Program-made: the position numbers and the translations under genes
The notes under the pieces: model-generated
Database searches by the model: none
What the model was told of the DNA's origin: nothing
Seen by the model: only the letters and a program-made list of their open reading frames with translations
Source: Nymphaea colorata
Lineage: Eukaryota; Streptophyta; Magnoliopsida; Nymphaeales; Nymphaeaceae
Assembly (NCBI RefSeq): GCF_008831285.2
Contig: NC_045150.1
Span: 1-62,000, forward strand
DNA: 62,000 bases
Direction: 5' to 3'
In this document: positions 24,101 to 34,572 of the stretch, in pieces
Position numbering within the stretch: the first letter of the stretch is position 1
Layout: the number at the start of each line of letters is the position of its first letter

Positions 24101-27100
24101 CTAGAGAGACTTCTGACAAATAAAACTGCTTGATATTTTAGGGGTTGGTGGAAACCAATAATCTTAACTGCAGGACTTGCATCTGCAAAGTTTTTTTTTC
24201 AGCATCTTTCACGGCGAAATACAATCAGACAAGCTCGGCAAAATATCACCTCTCACTATGATCTGGTCTTTCTTTTCAAATCCTTCCTCTGGTTGATGTG
24301 TTTTTCCCGTTATGCTCTGCTGGTCACAAAAAGTCCTTTCTATGTTGAATACAATGAGTTCATCATTGCTTTCTATGTTTTGTTGCATCGATCACTATGT
24401 CTTACATCCATTCGTCCATTTCATCCATTTGAATGGAACACATGTGTGTCTCTCAAGAATTGCCTCAAATGGTTTACATGTTTGTCACATTAAATTGTGA
24501 TGGCTCATCATAACCTATTGTTTCAATGAGTTGCAAATAAAAAGTCATTTGGTTATCTTATGAATCTTTGACTTAGTGCATTTTTCTTTCCCTAGTTGGA
24601 AGTTGACACTTTATTGTACTTTTTGTTCTAGAGCAATGAATTTTTTTCACTATTCTTGGACGAGACTATGACATATTCATGTGCAATTTTCAAGGTTTGT
24701 ATGGTTTCGTCTTCCATAAATTGCTTAAAGCGATGAATATATCTGTGTGTTTTGTTAGAGGCTTTAATTTTCTTTTTTCACTTTCTAATTATGTGGCAGG
24801 AAGAGAATGAAGATCTCAAAGCTGCACAGATGAGAAAAATTTCCCTTTTGATTGCAAAGGTGAATTATTTTGCTACAAGGTCATATAATCTTGAGCATTT
24901 GTAATGTTTCTAGTTATGGTTGATATGCAGGCAAGGATTACCAACAAACATGAAGTTCTTGAGATTGGCTGTGGTTGGGGAAGCCTTGCATTGGAAGTTG
25001 TCAAACAAACAGGATGTAGATATACTGGAATCACACTATCAGAAGAGCAACTAAAATATGCTCAAGAAAAGATTAAAGAAACTGGTTTTGAAGTAAGTCA
25101 TTACTCTTCAACTTCATCTCATTAAAATTTCATTTAGTCATATTCACAAATATTGACTAAATTTCATTGTACTCAAGCGCATACACCCTTGTTAATCAAA
25201 CAATGTGTTATTACTTTCCCTATATATGTGGTCATTGTAGGATAATAGTTGGAAATGCTAACTATTGAAGTTGACCGAATAGTACAATGTCATGGCCTGT
25301 TTGTGCCCAAAGTTGTTTACCATTTGACAGTCTTTTATCTGCTCATTGTCATGTTTAGCTTTCAAGAGTAGATTTGTCATGGTACTTCCTAATGGTAAAA
25401 AGTTACTCAACATGTTACTGTTATGCTAGGAACCTCTTGATATATAACGGCAGCCAATTAAAGATGAAAGTATATATCTTATTCATTGATGCCAGTTATG
25501 TTATCTGTTCATCCAAGATTTGTGACTTTTATGTGTTGGATACCCCTCCAGTCCAGCTGGTGGATTTTTACTTCATTTCATAAATAGAATTTGAATATTT
25601 ATATTGTTGATTAGAGAGAAAGAGAGAGAGTATAAACTATGCATAATATTTATTATAATATTTATATAAAAGTCAGCCACTCACAAGACAAAAGCACCAA
25701 ACTAAATTTGTGAGGAACATATTTCCTATTATGATTTATTGTAATTTTTATTGACAGGACCAAATTAAACTTCTTTTGTGTGACTACCGCCAGCTGCCAA
25801 AGTTTCAAAAGTATGATAGGATAATATCTTGGTAAGTTGTTGTGCTTTAGAAGTTAGATAAAAAAAATATAAAAGGTGATCTGATCATGTTACATTCTTG
25901 TTACTTTCTCATATTTAAACAGTGAGATGCTAGAAGCTGTTGGACATGAATACATGGAGGAGTTCATTGGATGCTGCGAGTCCTTGTTGGCTGAAGATGG
26001 AATTTTTGTGCTTCAGGTTTTATAATTATATCCCTACTTTAGTTTTTCTGTGACCTTTTCCTTTTTGGGTTTCATACTAGAAGATAAAGCATGTCATTAT
26101 GTTGGCTCCTATGTGGAAAACCTAGACCTGTTAGGTCTTAAGTGACCGCCTAAACAGGGCTAGATGGCTCATTCCTGTTTGCTTTTTCTATTTAGCATTT
26201 TAGTGTTTTTAAAGTTCTAGAATGAGGTTTTTAGCTATCTAGTGTTGTTTTCCCAATTGCATTTAAATATTTCGAGTTAGCAAGAAGTTAACAACCCACT
26301 GCCTGAAAAGAGGCCCAAAGCCAACCCCCTTCCCAAAAACAAACACCTTTAGGATCATAGGTTACATCGCCCTTTCAGCAATGACAGTGGTGCACTGTTC
26401 AACTAAGTACCGAGGCCTCCAATTAAGACATAGAGGCATAGTGCCCATGGTACATGCCCGCTGCTCGACGAACTACCTATGTCCCTCGAGACTAATTGCT
26501 TTTAGTTTTAAAGTTAATCATTTAACATTTAGTTTTTCTTGCCTATTCCTTTGAGTTCCTTTAGGGCCCATTTGAGAAAGGGAACAATTTGTTTTTATTC
26601 CACAAATATGCTCTAAAAATTGGGAACATTTTAACAAATGTTTCACGATTCTACCCCAATTCTTGGGCATATGCATGAGAACAGTTGCAAATTTTTCTCA
26701 TTGCCAAAGGGCCACTTACACTTACATTGTCCAATCCTGCCTAGGCATTCAATATTCCTTATGGCCAATCCTTGGGATTAATAGCACAATTTCTTATTGC
26801 AATTGCCAAATCTGTTTATAATGCATATATATCTTCATGTTAGCATATATTGCAGTGGTGTATAATGGAATGTGCTTGATTGGATGTCCAAAGTTAATTG
26901 CATTGTCTCCGTATCAATTGAAATTATTTTATTCTGAATCTGGCTTCAGATCTGATAATGTACCACTTCTAAATGAATATGTTTGTGAGAGAATGTAGTG
27001 TGTGTGCACTTATGTACAATAGAAGAAACAGGTGAATAGAATATTATGTCCATGCTAAATAAAATCTTTCTTCATCCATATATGAGCATGATATTTCATC

Positions 27101-28513
27101 TTGTCATGTTAAGATTCAGGAGGAGCTGCAGGTGGTATCACAGTCACAAGCATCATTTTATATTTTAAACGTGAGGTTTTCCTTTACTGAAACACATGAA
27201 ACTTGAAGATAAACATGAAAAATATGGTAAAATTTTTTAAAGTTCTTAAAAGTTAGAAAAATATAATAAATGAGAAGCTAGAAAAAAAGGCAAGCAACAA
27301 ATGCAAATTGGAAAATGGAAACAAGGAGTATGGCATTAAAAATATGTAAAAGAAAACGGAAAAAAAGTGTTTCGCTAGTGGTCTTTTAGTTTTTCATTTA
27401 AAAAAAAATGGCATTTGTTTGCCATTTTAATTGGCTGACTTATTTTTTGTTTTTTTAACAAATTAAAAAAAAAACATTTTTATGATTATGGATGGTACTA
27501 CTCCTTGACATAGCTAAGGTCCTTTCTCTTTCTCCTCAATAACATGGTTAACTTTTTAAATTTGAATTGACTGAAGTTGATTATTTGTTATCCCAGTTTA
27601 TATCAATTCCAGATCAACGTTATAATGCACATCGAAGAAGTTCTGACTTCATGAATACATACATTTTCCCTGGTGGGTTACTTCCTTCCTTGAGTAGAGT
27701 TACATCAGCTATGACAACTGCATCTAGACTTTGGTATGACTATCTTCGCTGGTTCTCTTTTCTCTCCTTCACTATCTATTTCCTTTCTTATGTACATTTG
27801 GTTCAAGTCTAATAGATTGGTAAAACCCAGTATTGAGCATGTGGAGAACATTGGCATCCATTACCTCCAGACTTTACTCTACTGGAGAAGGAATTTTAAA
27901 GAAAATGAAAGGTATCATCATGTTACTTTCTTTCAGGCAAGCCACTTCGCAGTTCATAGTTAGTAACATTAGAGAGTGCTGAATTGGTGTGTTCCAGCAA
28001 AATTCTGAAGTTGGGATTTGATGAGAAGTTCATCCGCACATGGGAGTATTACTTTGTGTACTGTGCAGCTGGTTTCAAATCACGTACTCTTGGCAATTAT
28101 CAGGTGAAAAGCTTCTCCTCATATACTATGCATCCACTCGTTAATGCATTGTTTTGAAAGTCAATAATGGAGCTTGCATTTTGGTTTATGCCTCTGATAC
28201 AAGTATCCATGTGGAGGCCTACATGGTTCCACCAAAACCACTTATTGAAGAGAAGTTAAAAGGCTATATGAAGAAGGAACAATGACAACTCACAGCTTCA
28301 AAATAAAGTTGGACTTGTAGTTCCTTATAGAAACCACAATAATGTGTCTGTGAAAGTGTAGGCTAATTGTTTTAATGCCATTCATTATTGTCCTGATTAG
28401 GAATGTTAAATACTGATATTTGATGATCTGGCATATTGGTGTAGGTTGTGTTGTCTCGACCTGGTAACTTGAGTGCCTTCAGTAACCCTTATGACAGCAT
28501 GCCAACATCTTGA
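14154..28513 (+). CDS. Plant cyclopropane-fatty-acid synthase (CPA-FAS), 24 coding exons, two apparent 1-base deletions
   Basis: Family role: methylene transfer from S-adenosylmethionine to the double bond of oleoyl chains in phospholipid, giving dihydrosterculic (cyclopropane) acid. Seen: an FAD-binding oxidase-like N-terminal domain joined to a cyclopropane synthase domain, the plant arrangement. Coding exons: 14154-14326, 14931-15148, 16895-17000, 17105-17206, 18304-18363, 18460-18538, 19288-19435, 20922-21045, 21644-21821, 22567-22595, 22854-23002, 23552-23654, 23800-23895, 23983-24037, 24142-24265, 24632-24694, 24800-24859, 24931-25092, 25758-25831, 25923-26016, 27597-27733, 27831-27911, 27998-28103, 28445-28513. 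They sum to 2590 bases, and 2592 (863 residues plus stop) if one base is missing in exon 1 and one in exon 14. Phase is kept at every other junction. All introns are GT-AG except a GC-AG intron after exon 11. The donor after exon 15 (gtcttt) is weak. The start was chosen because MRVAVIGGGVSGL begins the dinucleotide fold. Confidence 0.93.
14244..14262 (+). other. Frame break in CPA-FAS exon 1
   Basis: Before this point the frame reads through VVLYEK. After it the expected LGGHAQTV and LDLGFMVFN continue only in another frame, requiring one extra base in the A/G-rich stretch around 14244-14257. The original frame would run on through the exon donor into intron sequence and stop at 14391. Confidence 0.85.
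15149..16894 (+). other. CPA-FAS intron 2, 1.75 kb, no gene recognised
   Basis: Bounded by ttgag|gtaggc and ttcgcag|gtacc. Near 15836 (ggccatgtttgaacacatg) there is a MITE-like stretch with scattered inverted motifs, but I cannot set ends. Confidence 0.6.
20721..20840 (+). repeat. Decayed duplicate of the CPA-FAS intron 7 / exon 8 border
   Basis: About 120 bases resemble 20857-20980, 136 bases downstream: tttatatacattttatgcag against ttcatatacattttatgcaa, then gaagattggtttt and tgatatatacct in both. The upstream copy has lost the acceptor AG (gtaatgata in place of gcagtgata) and carries changes that would break the reading frame. It is a tandem-duplicated, dead exon start, not a usable alternative exon. 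Confidence 0.75.
21109..21194 (+). repeat. Compound (CT)n(GT)n microsatellite in a CPA-FAS intron
   Basis: (TTTC)-type start, about 19 CT units to 21158, then about 17 GT units. It begins about 65 bases after the donor of exon 8. The frames on either strand across it are artefacts. Confidence 0.95.
23983..24037 (+). other. CPA-FAS exon 14 with frame break and in-frame stop
   Basis: The exon reads IFIGGRDKHNLSAIT and then TGA at 24028-24030. Its 55 bases also leave the wrong phase for exon 15, which must start RGWW-like (GGWW). One extra base between about 24005 and 24027 removes the stop and corrects the phase together, so a single lost base explains both defects. Confidence 0.8.
26017..27596 (+). 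other. CPA-FAS intron 20, 1.58 kb, with degraded repeat sequence
   Basis: Bounded by cttcag|gtttta and atcccag|ttta. A stretch from about 26570 (gggcccatttgagaaaggg) looks like a MITE relic. An A-rich part at 27160-27480 resembles in style the sequence near 51480-51780. No coding content beyond the flanking exons. Confidence 0.55.
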
Positions 28514-28702
28514 GCTTCCTTGACAATATGAGATGGATTTTGTCTGCCTTTACATGCTGAGTTGTCATCTGTACTTGATCATGAAGTTTGTTATAAAACT
28601 TCACCTTTTTCACGATCTGTATGCAAACTTGAATCACTGATAATTTGTAGACTCCAACTTGTTTATGAGTTTCTCTAGACTCTGGTTTTCCAAGCGTCCA
28701 AG

Positions 28703-28708
28703 AATAAA
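28703..28708 (+). terminator. Putative poly(A) signal of the CPA-FAS gene
   Basis: A canonical AATAAA lies 190 bases after the stop codon, in a T-rich context typical of plant 3' ends. The cleavage site cannot be seen from sequence alone. Confidence 0.5.
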
Positions 28709-29594
28709 TGATTTGGATTTGCTTATATCCTTGTTTGAGGAGACTGCAGCATCACAATTCGATATTGTATCTCAAAATGATGGTTTTATGATCAATCAGG
28801 TTGTGCTTACAAAAAATATGTTCATTAGGTAGAGCCGATTTTGATCTGCTGACCTCTCTTCGGGATGAGCATGCGAGAAGAAGCCAGAAGCACCTCTCCA
28901 CCCACCCTGCCCCCCAACCCAACCAATTCCCTATGCCTCTGGGGTCTTGGGTTCCTTCCGCATTAGTGATGGCAATAGTGTACCCTTCATCATGAATACT
29001 GTGCCTCATCACCTAAAACGCAGGGACATAACACTCACATGAACCGAAGTAGGGACCCCCCTTAAACAGACTCTACCTGAACCAGCTATGCTATGCCCCT
29101 TCAAGCCTAACCTCTCTTCGCAACCTCACCTGAAAAAGGAACCTGATCGACTAATCCTCAATCCAAGCTGCAGCCATTGTATAATTTTATTTTTTAACAA
29201 AACTTTACATCAAATTCTGAATTTAATTGGAAATCCAAATAGCATCTAAACCCAATAACCATGAAGTTTTGAGAAAATCTAACTCTCATTCTTATAAGAT
29301 GCATGGAAAGATTGCAAAGAACTTGATCGGTTAAAGATTGTGTTTGAGAAGCTTATTGTAGAAAATGATATTGAACTTGTAATGTTTGTTGCCATGCTTG
29401 GTGTACTTTTATCCAATAATTTATTTTCATATATTGGAAGTTCAAGGGAAAATCTGGTCTAAGGGTAAAATTTTTGAGGCATCTATATCTAAAAATAGTT
29501 ATTGTATATAAATGTCAGGAGGAGTGCACCCCTTGGTTCTTTGAGGTCGTTTGATAATTGTTGGACTCAATGCTTGAACTATTCCATACTAAGT

Positions 29595-29619
29595 GATTGT
29601 GTGTGTATGTGTGTGTATG

Positions 29620-29677
<58 letters not shown>

Positions 29678-29678
29678 G
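29595..29678 (+). repeat. (GT)n(AT)n(GA)n compound microsatellite
   Basis: Interrupted GT/GTAT units, then about 18 AT units, then about 10 GA units. Short frames across it are artefacts. Confidence 0.9.
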
Positions 29679-29903
29679 TACAAGAACCTTAAGTGCTAGT
29701 CTCAAAAGAACAATCTTGGTCGTTGATCTTCTCAGGCTCGTTCACAAAGAAAACGTCAAGGAAATGGTATTTTAGTCATTTACCACCAATTAACAGCTTT
29801 TTCTTCTTGATTCTCCTCAGTCATCCATCTTGGAAAAGTCAATATACTACATTGGCATTTCATTGCACCGTATCATGTGGATTCCGTCAAAACAATCAGT
29901 AAG

Positions 29904-29921
29904 TTGGTGGTGGTGGTGGTG

Positions 29922-29974
<53 letters not shown>

Positions 29975-29980
29975 GGGAGG
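29904..29980 (+). repeat. (GGT)n(GT)n(GA)n compound microsatellite
   Basis: GGT units, then GT units, then a long GA run. It is strongly purine-biased on the + strand at its 3' part. No gene crosses it. Confidence 0.9.
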
Positions 29981-30920
29981 AAGAGGGAGGGACAAACACC
30001 TTGTCCACTTTCGCCACTGTCTGTATCGTTCAACCCAAATCAACACTTCCTTCAATGCCATAAGAATGTAACGCCCCTAGAAATCAAAGAGAGGACACAT
30101 CGATCTACAACACACCACCCTGCCTACCCAGTTATGCTACATCATTCGGCCAGAGAGAGCAGAACATTATGTCAATAAAAAGCTCCAACAAGGAGAAAGA
30201 GATATTCATTATGTATTCGAGGCTTGTCAAGTTTACAGGAGTCGAGTTCTTACATCTCGAACTCGGCACGTTTAACATTTCGAGCAAACATTTGAACTTG
30301 AGCTCGACTTGTTTATAATTGAGTCGAGTTCGAATTGAATTCGGAGGAGCAAGTTCCAGTTCAGCTTGAGCAGATTCAACTCATTGTGTAGTCCTATTAT
30401 GGACCGAACCATACACACACACATTCTCTCCCTCTCATGTATCTAAGACACTGCATTGGGCATGGCTTCATTCGTGAAAGACTGGTCAGGCACTCGACGA
30501 ATGGTCAGAATGCATACAAAGATTTTTAAGATTGTTCGTATATTTTTGTAAGGATTGAGCATTGTTTCATGCTTATGTCTATGGATGTCAAGGATCAGAT
30601 ACACATTGGATATCTGTATCTGATTGAACTGCTTTAAATAGGCTGGATATAAAAAAAAGTACTATCCAAATAAAAAGGTAGATCAGACTTGGGTTTAAAA
30701 AATGACAACCGATCAAATTTAGATCATATTTAGCTTTGAATAAACATCTGATCAGATTACAAGGATAAACTTGGCTGGTTAAATATTCATAATAATAACA
30801 CATTTTGAAAGCGGTTTCTGAACATCCAAGTTTGATTCTATTTCAGATTTAATTGTGAATTGAAAGGTGGATTTGGAAGTAGATTTAGTTATGAGTTTAA
30901 AAGTCAAAGTCAGGTATGGT

Positions 30921-31099
30921 CAGTGGCAGGGCCAGAAAATTTTGACTAAGGGGCACTCTAAATTTAAATTTCAAATTTTAAGGAGCACTCATATATAAAA
31001 AAACGGAAAAATAATGAAGTTTCTATATGTAAATAAGGTAAATTTTGTGGGCTAGTGTGGGCAATTGCCCACACCAGCTACAATGTGGGTCCGCCACTG
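30921..31099. mobile_element. hAT-type MITE, 179 bp, with 8-bp target duplication
   Basis: The ends are cagtggcagggcc and, inverted, ggtccgccactg, giving imperfect terminal inverted repeats starting CAGTGGC. It is flanked by the perfect 8-bp direct repeat ggtatggt at 30913-30920 and 31100-31107. An 8-bp duplication with CAG-type ends fits the hAT superfamily. The interior holds gggcaattgcccacacc, a near-palindrome. A sister copy is at 33021-33199. Confidence 0.88.
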
Positions 31100-31107
31100 G
31101 GTATGGT

Positions 31108-32023
31108 ATATGTTGTTCTTGATTCACATTCACATTTGAATCTGAATAGGAATACAAGAACATTCAGTCAGTCGAATATGATACATAAAAGGTCTGATTG
31201 ATTACTTAAGATGCAAATTCATGCTACTTAGCCACACAACTGCAAGCTACGAATGAAAGACAAATTACTACTGTCAACAGAATAGTTATGAACATTTGTG
31301 AAATAGTTTAAGCAGTTTATTGGTAAATGCATCGCAACCTTTTGACATTACAATATATTAGCAAGTAGTGTTAATAATTGTTTTTTTATCTATTTATACA
31401 AATGAAAAATGAAGTAGGAGATTTAATTGTACAAACATAGAGCTGGTAGAGTTTAACTTTGTGGTTTCTTTTTTTATTCTCAACGAAGTTAGTGAGCATT
31501 TTAGTAAAACAGCTGCACTAGGCAGTTTCTTAATTTTTGGTTTCTGAATTCATGTACGTAGTACATTCAAGCCACAAGTCCTATAGAATGTAGTCAAGAA
31601 TGATAGTTTCCATTTAAGTACTTGCCTATTATAATACAAATTTAGCAATAAAATTTGTTCAAAAGTGCATGCATGTTTGGATTGTCACTTCTGCTCCTCA
31701 TTTTTTAAGCGATCAGACTATGCATGCACTCACTGTGTTCTTGGCTTCTTGATCTTCTTGAACCTTTGCTTTGTCAGTTGTACTTTATTTCTATTTGCCT
31801 TTACTCTTGTTTGACGTGATGGAGATTTGTTAGCAGTGTTTCTCTTAAATAAACAAAATGAAGCATAAGCGCCTAAATGAAACAATGATGGCACTCTCAC
31901 TCTCTCTCACACACACACCCACAAGAACACACTCCATAAAAAGTTCAATTAGCAATTTAAAATTATTATTTTGTTTACATTATTTATTAATATATCTGTG
32001 ATGCAGGATTGCATATAGGCCAA
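31108..32023. other. Intergenic, no gene recognised
   Basis: AT-rich, with short (CT)n and (CA)n tracts near 31895-31930. Nothing coding is supported. Confidence 0.5.
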
Positions 32024-32198
32024 TTAGGCAGAAACTGGCCTCATGTTAACCAATATCAAGTGGCCCTTATTCTTGGTTGTGGGCAGCGCCCTTGGGCACC
32101 AATATTTTGATATTTCAAATAGCTGGTGGGACCAATGACTAGTAGAATACCAGTTCTTCGTTTGATTTTTGTGGGCCTCAACCCCCAGAATGCACAAT

Positions 32199-32522
32199 TC
32201 AACGGTGTGTAAACTTTGTAACCAGAGAAGATGGAAAGGAGAAGTCATGGAAAAGATGAAAAGTGCAACCCTTTTCCTGATACTGTGGCACAGGTAATTG
32301 CCTATCATCCAAAGAAGCAGCAGCAAGAAAAGCTGCATCGATTTCTGTGATGTAAGGAAAAAGAGAGAAAGCCTTGGCTTCTTGTTGGTTACCCAAGATA
32401 AGCCTTGGAACAGCAGGATAAGAAGGCCTTGTTTGAAGAATAGGAACCAAACTCCGCAAGTCACTTGATAAATGCACAATGCAAACTTGTGTCCTAAAAT
32501 ATTTGATATAACACACACTCAC
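32199..32522 (-). pseudogene. Possible copia gag-like fragment
   Basis: A 107-codon minus-strand frame contains SDLRSLVPILQTRPSYPAVPR, loosely like the helical part of copia gag (an LPS-Y...ILTRP type block), followed by unmatched sequence. It lies outside any complete element and its order relative to the integrase scrap at 34.3 kb is wrong for one element. I would not assign a function. Confidence 0.3.
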
Positions 32523-33020
32523 ACTCTTTCATTATTTCGATCATTTCACATGTCAGTAAATCCTACAAGGTCAACCCTATATATAAAAAAAAAAGAAAAA
32601 TGGAAAGAAAACTACCAATTAGGGGAAATTTGCAGTATTTTTATGAATGAAAACATCGTGTTTTTTCCATTTTCATAGAAATTGATTTTCAATACATTTT
32701 AAACTTCTATGTTTCATTTAATATCTTAGTAACGCTTTTGGATTTTGATCAAAATTTTATAAGAAAATAAAAAATCAAATTTTCATACAATTTTCAATTA
32801 TTATATTATTTATTTTTTGAATTACTTCTCCAGCAAAATAAAGTTACCTTTAATACTAAAAAATTTTTTGCTAATGAAAACCCAAAAACTATATACTGAA
32901 CAAGTGTGGAAAAAGAAGAATTAACAGCCAACCTTGATATGCTCGACAGAACCAGATTTCTTTTCTTACTTGGATATCACTAAATTCAAGTGAAGCCTTT
33001 ATAGATGCAACCATTGGAAG

Positions 33021-33199
33021 CGAGAGGCAAAGCTAGAAAATTCTGGCTAAGAGGCACTGGGTATAAAATTTTAAATTTTAACACACACCAATATGTAAAT
33101 GAGCTAATATGTTCAGAAATATTAATATAAAAATAAGAAATTTTGTTAGGTCCATGTGGGCAATTGCCTACACATAGCCTACACCTGCCTTCGCCCCTA
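33021..33199. mobile_element. Second copy of the same hAT-type MITE, 179 bp
   Basis: The interior matches the element at 30921-31099 (agaaaattctggctaag, gggcaattgcc) in the same orientation. It is flanked by its own perfect 8-bp direct repeat attggaag at 33013-33020 and 33200-33207. The terminal repeats are more worn (cgagaggcaaagc and ccttcgcccct), so it is the older insertion. The equal length supports the boundaries. Confidence 0.85.
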
Positions 33200-33229
33200 A
33201 TTGGAAGTGGACGACTTGCCGATCATTCT

Positions 33230-33500
33230 AGATACTCGGTGAAATTATGGAATTTTAGAATTAAAATTCTCATTTTTGATGAAATGAGAAATGTGTTATC
33301 AATAAAAGAATTTTGATTATAGAATTACAAGACTAGTCATGAACCAAATTTATGGAATTATGATTCTACCCTAGGAGGTGGAATTTTAATTCCAAAATTT
33401 TAGAATTTTTTCATCTCTCTGTAGGGCACATGTCATGATGGTTTTAGTTCATCAATTCTAAAATTTTAATTCATTATCAAACACATCATTTTCAGTTCTG
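33230..33500. mobile_element. AT-rich MITE-like element, relative of that at 13705-14112
   Basis: Positions 33360-33440, read in reverse complement, closely follow 13913-13985, including agagagatgaaaaaattcta and the spacing of aattcc motifs. The right end (ttatcaaacacatc) resembles the end of the other copy. The boundaries are approximate. Confidence 0.5.
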
Positions 33501-33989
33501 GAACCAAAATTTGGACTACCAAAGAGAAAGGAAGCCCCACATATGTACACCACGAGAACCAAGGTCATGTAGTCATTCAATCCAATAACAAAAGGTGGAA
33601 ATTATCAATTGGCAAAGTGATTCAGGGCATGGTTCCAGCTACAAACAGGTTTTTGGAAATTAAATCGCAGCTTTCTAGACTATCTTTGTCTAGAAATGAT
33701 CCAGCTACAGAAGGTGATCTAGAGCATGTTTCCAAGCCAACTGCACTACTAGTAAATGTTGTATCGGTTTGATCATACATCAGTAAGAACACGTTCGAAC
33801 CCATGACCACCTATAGAGTATAAATTGTTCAAATTTTTGTTATAAGATCGCAGATGAAATAGGAGAACAATCTCTCAGTGACAGTCATAGATGTAAAAGG
33901 AGCCCCACATTCTTGTGCAAAGTTTGAAATCCCCATTGCGAGGAAGACGATAATCTTCTGAAAAGGAAAATGGTAAAAAGCAACCCACT

Positions 33990-34560
33990 GTCAGAAGGCA
34001 GAGGAGCTACCTGCTGCTCCTAAACCTGATTTTCCCCTCCATCGTGCCCATCTTCTTACATTATATCCCTCCATGTCCCCCTCATGCAGATCGGCTTGTC
34101 TCTCCCTTCTCATTGAACTCCCGTCAATTTCTTTGTCTGACTGCATAAAGCTAATATAAGTTTTGCACTGCTTTTCTACTAACATATTACAATTTTTAAA
34201 GCAGTTATGTACCTCTAACTTAGTCTTAAAGGAAACAACAACCGAAAAAAAAAGAAAATAATTATCAACAATAAGGAAAATATATATATTTATAACCAAC
34301 CGTGAACACAACATGTGCAGGGCCCAAAACATCCATTTGAAGAAGTTCAACATGAACACCACTGACATGAAAACCTGTCACAGGAAATGGCTGCTTATGG
34401 GCCTTTCCAACTAAACAAGACTCACTTACTTCTTTGGAGAAGGGAGTATTTATTGAAATACAATTTATAGATTCTAAGAATGACATGATCTTCTTGTTAA
34501 CATGACGCAACCACTCAGTAGTGGAGCTATGTGAGGGCTGGTGTGGGCCATTGCCCACGC
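33990..34560 (-). pseudogene. Old copia integrase fragment
   Basis: Two overlapping minus-strand frames together carry a GKAHKQPFPV stretch, an ELLQMDVLGP block, then YKYIYFLIVDNY and a FKTKLEV block. This is the order at the start of the copia integrase core. A frameshift separates the halves and no other domain adjoins, so it is an isolated relic, unrelated in position to the copia element at 52.9-57.7 kb. Confidence 0.65.
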
Positions 34561-34572
34561 CAACCAACACCA
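34505..34572. mobile_element. Truncated relative of the hAT-type MITE
   Basis: agtagtggagct followed by gggctggtgtgggccattgc and ccacgcca matches the ends of the 179-bp family, but most of the interior is missing. No target duplication is visible. Confidence 0.5.

Larger units (their letters stand above)
22854..28513 (+). other. CPA-FAS exons 11-24: SAM-dependent cyclopropane synthase domain
   Basis: Roughly residues 411-863. The SAM-binding motif I, VLEIGCGWG, is in exon 18 (GCGWG at residues 636-640). EMLEAVG in exon 20 supplies Glu706. Tyr790 is in ENIGIHYLQTL (exon 22) and Cys828 in CAAGFK (exon 23). By family knowledge these correspond to the catalytic-pocket Glu, Tyr and Cys of E. coli Cfa that hold bicarbonate; the alignment is mine and was not computed. 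LGLADAYISGD (exon 13) and HYDL-SNEFFSLFLDETMTYS (exons 15-16) are also typical. The C-terminus is VVLSRPGNLSAF then a short tail ending in PTS. Exon 14 holds a frame break and in-frame TGA at 24028-24030. Confidence 0.88.
28720..30912. other. Intergenic, no gene recognised
   Basis: The GC-richer part at 28800-29130 has a frame on each strand with no known match and may be an old repeat. Around 30200-30390 short tcgag/ctcgaa motifs recur (gagtcgagttc, tcgaactcgg), a pattern often seen in plant repeats. Two microsatellites are listed separately. Confidence 0.5.

Noticed and set aside
32024-32518. 164-codon minus-strand frame as a membrane protein gene
   Set aside because: Hydrophobic runs come from AT-rich sequence. 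No domain, promoter or splice context is visible, and another frame over the same bases gives a slightly better copia gag-like match.
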